Part shown: positions 58,165 to 64,000 of the stretch, piece after piece
How positions within the stretch are numbered: the first letter of the stretch is position 1
Layout: every line of letters begins with the position of its first letter
Source: Sutcliffiella horikoshii
Lineage (GTDB): Bacteria > Bacillota > Bacilli > Bacillales > Bacillaceae_I
Direction of reading: 5' to 3'
Length of the DNA stretch: 64,000 nt
Assembly (NCBI RefSeq): GCF_019931755.1
Contig: NZ_CP082918.1
Span: 2,212,001 to 2,276,000 of the forward strand
Notes under the pieces: generated by a model
Seen by the model: only the letters and a program-made list of their open reading frames with translations
Told to the model about the DNA's origin: nothing
The model's database searches: none
Made by a program: the position numbers and the translations under genes

Positions 58165-59601
58165 TCATGACGAAGTTACTTTTTGTTTTGTCACTCTAGG
58201 GGCCTTATGAATTGCTTTTTCCTCTAAATCTTCCACCGACTCCCACATGCTTTCATTTACACTCGGGTGCGGGTAGGAAGGAAACAACAAATCCTCTTGT
58301 CTTGCAACCATTTCTAATGCAAGCGTACCGGTACTGATCATTTCTACCGCTTGGGCTCCCATCATATGAATACCCAAAACCATATCTGTTTTCGCATCTG
58401 TTACCGTTTTACTGAAGCCTTCTTTTTGCCCCAGAATGCTTGCATACCCATTTGTTTGGAGGGTGCTTTCCCCTATCTTTACTTCAAACCCATTTTCAAT
58501 CGCAGATGCTTCTGTCATTCCGACAGTTGCAATTGGAGGTATGGTTTGAACGATTCTAGGAAGAAAAGTAAAATCGCACTCGGATTGATGGCCTGCAATG
58601 TTTTCAGCCGCCACTTTTCCCTGTTTAATGGCTTTAACTGCCAAGGCAGGGCCTTCTGTAATATCACCGATTGCATAAATGGAAGCAATATTAGTACGGC
58701 ATGCTTCATTAATATTGATAAAGCCTTCTTCATTCAAATGAATGCCTGCACGCTGAACTCCAAGTGATTCTGTTGACGGTTCTCTTTCTTCCGCACAATA
58801 AAGATGTGAACTTTCTAGAATAACTGATTCATTCTTACCGAGTTCAAGTGCCACTTCCCACTGATTTTCATCGAATTTGAACTGAGGAGTTGTATGAGTC
58901 TTATAGACCTTTATTTTTTGCTTTTTCAACTGTCTCTGCAATTCTTTATTTATGGAAGGATCAAATGTAAATTCATGCTGTTCTGGCGGAAAAATCAATG
59001 TCACAATTGAACCTAAACTGTTAAATGTTGTTGCAGCTTCAAGGGTAAAATCATCGTTTCCATATAAAATAAGCTCATTTGGCAATTCTTCAAGGTTCCA
59101 GATCGAAGTGGGTGTTAAAGCATGATGATGCATTTCTGCGATTGGCTTCTTATTGCAACCGGTCGCAATAATTACATCGTTAAAAGTGAACGTATCATAT
59201 TGGTGCCCATTCTCCACCCCTATTTTAGTGGGAGATATAAAGGATGCTTCTCCCTCTATGATCTCAATTTTATTAGCTTTACATAATGCCACAACACCTT
59301 GAAGCAGTTGCTCGACAACCTTCTTTTTGTGTTCCTGTAATCTCGGCAAATCAAATGTGACACCGCTTGTATCCAACCCGAGCTGCTGAAAAGATCCCAT
59401 CCGTTGGAAAGATTGGGCTGCTGTAGTATGTACTTTAGATGGGATACATCCTTCATTTAAGCAGACGCCGCCAAGCTTGTTTTTTTCAATGATGGTAACC
59501 TGTCGACCTAACTGGGCCGCTCTGATTGCAGCGTGATAACCACCCGGGCCGCCTCCGATCACCATTACATCCCGTTCCTGAGTAAGTTCGCCAACAACCA
59601 T
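58165..59601 (-). CDS. lpdA: Dihydrolipoyl dehydrogenase (E3)
   Basis: The 478-residue flavoenzyme reoxidises the lipoyl group of E2. It has the FAD motif VMVIGGGPGGYHAAIRAAQLG near 13-33, the redox-active disulfide GGVCLNEGCIPSK near 44-56, and the dimer-interface His-Glu pair in SYPHPSVNESMWE near 452. Second dinucleotide fold is degenerate (LILYGNDDFTLEAATTF rather than GGG-x-G-x-E). The start overlaps the context of the E2 stop. Last gene of the E1alpha-E1beta-E2-E3 unit. Confidence 0.9.
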   Translation of the reverse strand: MVVGELTQERDVMVIGGGPGGYHAAIRAAQLGRQVTIIEKNKLGGVCLNEGCIPSKVHTTAAQSFQRMGSFQQLGLDTSGVTFDLPRLQEHKKKVVEQLLQGVVALCKANKIEIIEGEASFISPTKIGVENGHQYDTFTFNDVIIATGCNKKPIAEMHHHALTPTSIWNLEELPNELILYGNDDFTLEAATTFNSLGSIVTLIFPPEQHEFTFDPSINKELQRQLKKQKIKVYKTHTTPQFKFDENQWEVALELGKNESVILESSHLYCAEEREPSTESLGVQRAGIHLNEEGFININEACRTNIASIYAIGDITEGPALAVKAIKQGKVAAENIAGHQSECDFTFLPRIVQTIPPIATVGMTEASAIENGFEVKIGESTLQTNGYASILGQKEGFSKTVTDAKTDMVLGIHMMGAQAVEMISTGTLALEMVARQEDLLFPSYPHPSVNESMWESVEDLEEKAIHKAPRVTKQKVTSS

Positions 59602-60855
59602 TTAAACCAGCTCCAGCATTAATAATTTTGGTTCTTCTAAAAGTTGAGTCAGCCTGTTGGTAAATGCGACAGCTGTAGCTCCATCTGCCACACGATGATC
59701 GAATGACATGGAAATGTTCATGATGGACCGAATAACAATCTCTTCCTGCTCATTTACAACCGGACGCTTTTTAGTTTTATGGAAGGAAATCAAGCCTACT
59801 TCCGGCTGATTGATAATCGGTGTAGCGCCAATACTTCCACCAAGAGGACCGACATTACTGATGGTAAAACTTCCACCAGTCAATTCCTTCATGGAAAGCT
59901 TATTGTCCTGAGCCTTTTTCGTTAACTCTTTTAAGTTGGCATGTATTTCTTTTAATGACTTCCTTTCCACATTACGAATCACAGGGACAATTAGGCCATC
60001 TTCGGTATCTGTGGCGATTCCCATGTGATGCTCTTTTATCAACTCAATCGTCTCTTCCTCTTCATTCAATCTCGAATTAAAGATTGGATAATCTTTTAAG
60101 GCGATGGAGATGGCTTTAAGGAATAATGCAGTAGCTGAAATGCTTTGATTGCTTTTTTTCCATATTTCTCTTAGTTCTAATATATTAGTTACATCTACTT
60201 CTTCAAAGTGTGTACAATGTGGAATGGTGAACAGGGATTGTGACATTTTTTTGCCTATTTGTTTTCTTCGACCTCTGAATGGAATGGTCGTTGCAGGTTC
60301 TTGATGTTTAGTAGATTCTGTTTTTGTTTGGGTTTGCTGGACTGACTGTTCTTCCACTTGAACTTTAGGTACAGGCTGCTCTTTATTTTCTATAAATCTA
60401 TATACATCTTCGTCTGTGATTCTACCAGCAGGGCCGGTCCCCTCAATCTGTTCAATATCAACCCCGGCGTCCCTTGCAATCTTTCTAGTATAAGGGGCAG
60501 CCATGATTCGAAATGACTTTATTTTTGTTGGTGGTTGATGTTCACTTGTTGAATTGACACTTTCTGTGGAAGTGTTTGTATGTGTAGGTTTGGGAGAAGT
60601 TTTTGCCTCTTTCCCAGCTGATTCAGCTTCTAATAGAAATAAGGTGGTCCCAACAGGAATGGTTTCCCCTTCTTTGACCAAAATTTCTTTAATGACTCCT
60701 GCATATGGTGCTGGTATTTCAGCAGTCATTTTATCTGTCTGAACCTCAACTAGAGGCTCATCTGGCTTTACTTTATCTCCTTTTTTAACAAAAAAAGATA
60801 AAATATCAGCCTGTGTCATGCCTTCCCCAATGTCATGAAGTTTGACCTCGATCAT
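59602..60855 (-). CDS. 2-oxo acid dehydrogenase E2 component (lipoyl acyltransferase)
   Basis: The 417-residue protein has an N-terminal lipoyl domain with the modified Lys in VQTDKMTAEIPAP near 43, a Ser/Thr-rich linker, the peripheral subunit-binding domain APYTRKIARDAGVDIEQIEGTGPAGRITDEDV near 122-152, a second linker, and the catalytic domain ending with the His-Asp motif SFDHRVADGATAVAF near 385. The sequence fits branched-chain or aromatic oxo acid complexes better than pyruvate. ATG with AAAGGGGG upstream. Confidence 0.9.
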   Translation of the reverse strand: MIEVKLHDIGEGMTQADILSFFVKKGDKVKPDEPLVEVQTDKMTAEIPAPYAGVIKEILVKEGETIPVGTTLFLLEAESAGKEAKTSPKPTHTNTSTESVNSTSEHQPPTKIKSFRIMAAPYTRKIARDAGVDIEQIEGTGPAGRITDEDVYRFIENKEQPVPKVQVEEQSVQQTQTKTESTKHQEPATTIPFRGRRKQIGKKMSQSLFTIPHCTHFEEVDVTNILELREIWKKSNQSISATALFLKAISIALKDYPIFNSRLNEEEETIELIKEHHMGIATDTEDGLIVPVIRNVERKSLKEIHANLKELTKKAQDNKLSMKELTGGSFTISNVGPLGGSIGATPIINQPEVGLISFHKTKKRPVVNEQEEIVIRSIMNISMSFDHRVADGATAVAFTNRLTQLLEEPKLLMLELV

Positions 60856-60873
60856 ACGTTGAACCCCCTTTCA

Positions 60874-61869
60874 CTAAAACTTCATCACTTTATTTACTGC
60901 CGCAACCACCCTGTCAGTAGTTGGCAGATAGTAGTCTTCAAATCCAAAATATGGAACAGGCACATCAAATCCCGTCACGCGCTCCACCGGCGCCCTTTGA
61001 TAAAGGAACGATGTTTCATTGATGATGGCAAGAACATCCCCACTTACACTTGTTGCCGCATGGGCTTCGTGCACAATAACCGTTCTCCCTGTTTTTTGGA
61101 CAGATTCTGCAATAATATCTTTGTCAATCGGGTAGAGGCTTCTCAGGTCGATCACTTCGCAACTTACACCCTCAGACTCTAGTTTTTTTGCTGATTGAAG
61201 GGCAACCGGAATCATCGCTCCCCACGCAATAATGGTGACATCCTCGCCTTCCCTGCAGATCTTCCCTTTCCCGATTTCAACTGTATATTTCCCTTCTGGC
61301 ACTTCTTCTCTGACAGAACGATAACAACGCATCGGCTCCAAAAATAGTACCGGATCAGGATCCTCAATTGCAGCAATCAATAAACCTTTAGCGTCATATG
61401 GGTTAGACGGACAAACCACTTTAATTCCCGGCATATGGGTAAAAATTGCCTCTGTACTATCTGAGTGGATCTCCGGGGCCCTTACTCCAGCCCCATATGG
61501 TGCTCGGATGACCATTGGGACGGTGTAATGTCCCATCGTTCTTGCCCTGATTCGTGATGCATGCGTCATGATTTGTTCGTAGGCAGGATAAATGAATCCA
61601 AGAAATTGAATCTCTGTAACCGGACGGAAACCATTTATGGCCATTCCGATTGCGGCTCCGATGAAACCAGCTTCACTTAAAGGGGTATCCAATACACGAT
61701 CTTCGCCATATTTTCGTTGCAGGCCTTCTGTAGCACGGAAAACACCGCCATTTACTCCAATGTCTTCACCCATGAGAAGGACATTTTCGTTTTCACGTAG
61801 CATGGTGTCTAGTCCGTCCGTGATCGCTTGAACCATTGTCAATGTCTTCGTTTTCAATGCCGTTTCCAC
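60874..61869 (-). CDS. 2-oxo acid dehydrogenase E1 beta subunit
   Basis: The 331-residue protein is an E1 beta of the branched-chain/pyruvate type: VLLMGEDIGVNGGVFRATEGLQ near 30, DTPLSEAGFIGAAIGMAINGFRPVTEIQF near 62, VPMVIRAPYGAG near 120 and the transketolase C-terminal domain with VEVIDLRSLYPID near 235. The start is GTG at 61867-61869, overlapping the E1 alpha stop by one base, with GAGGTGAA five bases upstream. Confidence 0.9.
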   Translation of the reverse strand: METALKTKTLTMVQAITDGLDTMLRENENVLLMGEDIGVNGGVFRATEGLQRKYGEDRVLDTPLSEAGFIGAAIGMAINGFRPVTEIQFLGFIYPAYEQIMTHASRIRARTMGHYTVPMVIRAPYGAGVRAPEIHSDSTEAIFTHMPGIKVVCPSNPYDAKGLLIAAIEDPDPVLFLEPMRCYRSVREEVPEGKYTVEIGKGKICREGEDVTIIAWGAMIPVALQSAKKLESEGVSCEVIDLRSLYPIDKDIIAESVQKTGRTVIVHEAHAATSVSGDVLAIINETSFLYQRAPVERVTGFDVPVPYFGFEDYYLPTTDRVVAAVNKVMKF

Positions 61870-62933
61870 TATGCTTCACCTCTCATCAGTTGAAGAAGTT
61901 CCTTTTTCTGCTGCTCAATTCCCCATGTCGGTTTTTCAAAAACGTAGTCGAACATGTCTGCAGGGTTTGCTTTTGGAAAATTCTCCATTTCCTCTATTGC
62001 TGTATCGACTTCTTGAGAAAGCTCCGCTAACATAGATTCTTTCCAGTCTTCTGCAAACCAGCCTTGATTTTTCATAAACCGTTCCAAGCGAAGGATCGGG
62101 TCATTCTCGCGTCTCTTCTCATTTTCAGATTGGTCTCGATATTTGGTTGGATCATCAGCAGTGGTGTGGGCTCCATATCTCCATGTTACCGCTTCAATTA
62201 ATGTTGGCCCCTCGCCGTTTCTTGCTTGTTCTAATGAATCCAACGTATGAAAATAAACGGCAAAAACATCATTTCCGTCAATTCTGACGCTTCTCATATC
62301 ATAAGCAAGGGCTTTCTGAGCAATTGTTTCGGTATTCATTTGTTTGGATAATGGTACCGAAATGGCAAAATGATTGTTCTGGTTAAAAAACACAACCGGC
62401 GCCTTAAGAACACTTGCAAAGTTTAACCCTTCATGAAAATCCCCTTCAGATGTTGCTCCATCCCCAAAATAAACAATACTTGCATTTTTGGTTCCTTTTC
62501 TTTTCTCTGCATAGGCCGCGCCAACAGCATGTGGCAGTTGGGTTGCAATTGGAATCCCCGGCGGAAATACTTTCTTCCCATTTGCCGGAATACATCCTTC
62601 ATTTCTTCCATTCCAAAATAGGAGGATGTTGCGAAGGGAGTGTCCGAACGTCATGGTTGCCCCGTGATCCCTATAGGAAGGAAATAACCAATCATCTTCA
62701 TTCAGTGCCATCGCACTTCCAACCTGGGATGCTTCTTGCCCCTCATAAGGTGCATAGGTCCCTATGCGGCCTTGGCGTTGAAGACTTATACACTTTTTGT
62801 CAAAGGTGCGAATTCTGAGTAAATGCCTATACATGGACTTTGCCAGTTCTTCATTGATTCTTTCTTCGTACGCTTTATCAAGGAAATTCCCCTGATTATC
62901 GATAATTTGAATGATAGGAAATTGATCGTTCAA
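61869..62933 (-). CDS. 2-oxo acid dehydrogenase E1 alpha subunit
   Basis: The 354-residue protein binds thiamine diphosphate with YFGDGATSEGDFHEGLNFASVLKAPVVFFNQNN near 150-183 and contains EDWLFPSYRDHGATMTFG near 76. It decarboxylates a 2-oxo acid. The start is TTG at 62931-62933 with GAGGGGG eight bases upstream. It lies 16 bases after phenylalanine dehydrogenase, which suggests that phenylpyruvate is the substrate, with phenylacetyl-CoA as product; this is inference from context. Confidence 0.9.
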   Translation of the reverse strand: MNDQFPIIQIIDNQGNFLDKAYEERINEELAKSMYRHLLRIRTFDKKCISLQRQGRIGTYAPYEGQEASQVGSAMALNEDDWLFPSYRDHGATMTFGHSLRNILLFWNGRNEGCIPANGKKVFPPGIPIATQLPHAVGAAYAEKRKGTKNASIVYFGDGATSEGDFHEGLNFASVLKAPVVFFNQNNHFAISVPLSKQMNTETIAQKALAYDMRSVRIDGNDVFAVYFHTLDSLEQARNGEGPTLIEAVTWRYGAHTTADDPTKYRDQSENEKRRENDPILRLERFMKNQGWFAEDWKESMLAELSQEVDTAIEEMENFPKANPADMFDYVFEKPTWGIEQQKKELLQLMRGEA

Positions 62934-62949
62934 CTTATTTCCCCCTCTA

Positions 62950-64000
62950 TTAAACTCGTACTGACCATTTTGGTCGCTTGGAATGTGTAAAGAAGCTGTT
63001 TCTTCTGCTTCTGTCTACTAATCTCTGTTCACAGAAATTATTTGCTGCTTCCACTGTCGTAATATTCATTTTCTCTGCTTCTTTATATACATCCATCAAA
63101 GAGTTGTAGATAGCCATTGTTTTGCGAAGAACACGCTCTTTGTTCGGTTCATATAGTTCATCTGCCACTTGAATCAGTCCACCGGCATTGACAATGTAAT
63201 CTGGAGCATAGAGGATTCCTTTTTCCTGCAGCATCGCACAGTGATGATTTTCGATCAGCTGGTTATTGGCAGAACCTACTACTGCTTTTACCTTCAACTG
63301 TTCTATTGTCTGATCGTTAATGATGCCTCCAAGGGCGCACGGTACAAATACATCTGCATCCACCGAATAGATTTCATCTCCGCCAACCACTTTGATACCA
63401 GCTCCAATTTCTTTCGCTTTGGACACAAGTTGGTTAATGGCGAATTCATTGATATCAGATACATAAATGTCCGCTCCAGCATGCATTAGCTGCTCTGCCA
63501 CTTTTGCCCCGACCTTCCCAAGTCCTTGGATTGCATAACTTTTTCCGTAAAGGTTTTTTGAACCCCATAGTGTAAGGTTTGTCGCTTCAATTCCGTAGAT
63601 CACTCCTTGAGCTGTTGGAACGGAGGAATCCCCACTTCCGCCATACACCTCATCTACTCCCACAATACAATTTGTTTCTTTTAAGGCATGCACAAAATCC
63701 TCTGGTGATGTTCCCATATCTGTGCCAGTATAAAAACGTCCGTTTAACGATTCGACAAATTGACCGAACGCTCTAAATAGTTCAGGCGTTTTGTCTTTAT
63801 TAGGGTCACCAATGATGACCGCCTTCCCTCCGCCAAAGTCTACATCAGCTGCTGCACATTTATAGGTCATCCCTTTTGAAAGACGAAGAACATCATATAA
63901 TGCGGCATCCACTGATTGATATGGTTGCATCCGGCATCCGCCTAAAGCAGGCCCTAAAGTTGTGTTATGTATCGCAATAATGGCTTTTAAACCTGTATCT
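62950..64000 (-). CDS. pdh: Phenylalanine dehydrogenase (5' end outside the window)
   Basis: At least 349 residues are encoded; the gene runs off the right edge, and residues upstream of the first internal ATG (63930) read [20 protein letters not shown], a true part of the protein. It has [23 protein letters not shown] with the catalytic Lys, [20 protein letters not shown], the NAD fold [17 protein letters not shown] and the end [12 protein letters not shown], which matches Bacillus phenylalanine dehydrogenases better than leucine dehydrogenases as I remember them. It deaminates phenylalanine to phenylpyruvate with NAD+. Confidence 0.88.
   Translation of the reverse strand, partial: DTGLKAIIAIHNTTLGPALGGCRMQPYQSVDAALYDVLRLSKGMTYKCAAADVDFGGGKAVIIGDPNKDKTPELFRAFGQFVESLNGRFYTGTDMGTSPEDFVHALKETNCIVGVDEVYGGSGDSSVPTAQGVIYGIEATNLTLWGSKNLYGKSYAIQGLGKVGAKVAEQLMHAGADIYVSDINEFAINQLVSKAKEIGAGIKVVGGDEIYSVDADVFVPCALGGIINDQTIEQLKVKAVVGSANNQLIENHHCAMLQEKGILYAPDYIVNAGGLIQVADELYEPNKERVLRKTMAIYNSLMDVYKEAEKMNITTVEAANNFCEQRLVDRSRRNSFFTHSKRPKWSVRV

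Noticed and set aside
61867-62933. E1alpha/E1beta as pyruvate dehydrogenase
   Set aside because: The genomic context (phenylalanine dehydrogenase, no pdh-style neighbours) and the sequence style fit a branched-chain or aromatic oxo acid complex better, though sequence alone cannot exclude pyruvate.
1-64000. tRNA, rRNA or insertion-sequence transposase genes
   Set aside because: I saw no cloverleaf-like cluster, no rRNA-like conserved sequence and no transposase frame in the window.

Overview
The window looks like a chromosomal segment of a low-GC Gram-positive bacterium of the Bacillaceae (Bacillus in the broad sense). The grounds are strong GGAGG-type ribosome binding sites, frequent TTG and GTG starts, intrinsic terminators after most transcription units, and many genes whose closest recognisable relatives are Bacillus families (XpaC/YaaN, YojN/YojO, YusW, YkwD-like CAP protein, phenylalanine dehydrogenase). 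I cannot name the species. Nearly all genes are on the minus strand; only three convincing genes (near 24.3, 49.9 and 51.3 kb) are on the plus strand.

Layout. 1-6.25 kb: a cobalamin operon reading leftwards from a promoter (about 6.23 kb), a B12 riboswitch and an intrinsic terminator: adenosyltransferase, cbiA, cbiP, cobT, btuF and the start of btuC. 6.4-8.2 kb: a small membrane protein, and an ECF sigma factor with a membrane-bound probable anti-sigma partner behind a recognisable ECF promoter. 8.3-12.4 kb: small membrane proteins, lipoproteins and an acetyltransferase. 12.5-17.7 kb: a two-component system followed by an RND efflux gene that is frameshifted in an A8 run. 18-22.4 kb: a secreted cyanophycinase-like protein and a three-gene unit (subtilase, putative secreted toxin, small partner). 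22.6-38.7 kb: a long run of mostly single-gene units: HIT, methyltransferase, a second ECF sigma/PadR/FtsW-like operon, MBL hydrolase, P-loop kinase, esterase, class A beta-lactamase-like protein, nucleotidyltransferase, APH kinase, acetyltransferase, Nudix, RES-domain protein and lipoproteins.

The most unusual feature is a family of about 14 intergenic repeats spread from about 11 to 38.7 kb, with a second family of three copies. Each copy has a hairpin followed by a U-tract, so it can act as an intrinsic terminator for minus-strand transcripts. In several copies the hairpin is followed by a conserved AT-rich block that ends just before the ribosome binding site of the next gene. All copies point the same way, the stems show compensatory changes, and the genes between them resemble mobile gene-cassette cargo. 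I read this as a cassette-like array with a terminator/leader repeat; no integrase is visible, and the mechanism is inference.

39.4-49.5 kb is a more conserved housekeeping stretch: xpaC/yaaN, an aldehyde dehydrogenase, an MFS transporter, a YusW-like lipoprotein, a PAP2 phosphatase, the yojN/yojO AAA-VWA pair, and a TerC-family gene under a yybP-ykoY manganese riboswitch with an alternative-hairpin expression platform. 49.9-52.7 kb holds a MATE exporter, a small unknown gene and a secreted CAP protein. 53.0-64 kb is aromatic amino acid catabolism: homogentisate dioxygenase, fumarylacetoacetase, a flavin reductase-like protein, an aminotransferase and 4-hydroxyphenylpyruvate dioxygenase, then E3, E2, E1beta and E1alpha of a 2-oxo acid dehydrogenase and phenylalanine dehydrogenase, which runs off the right edge.
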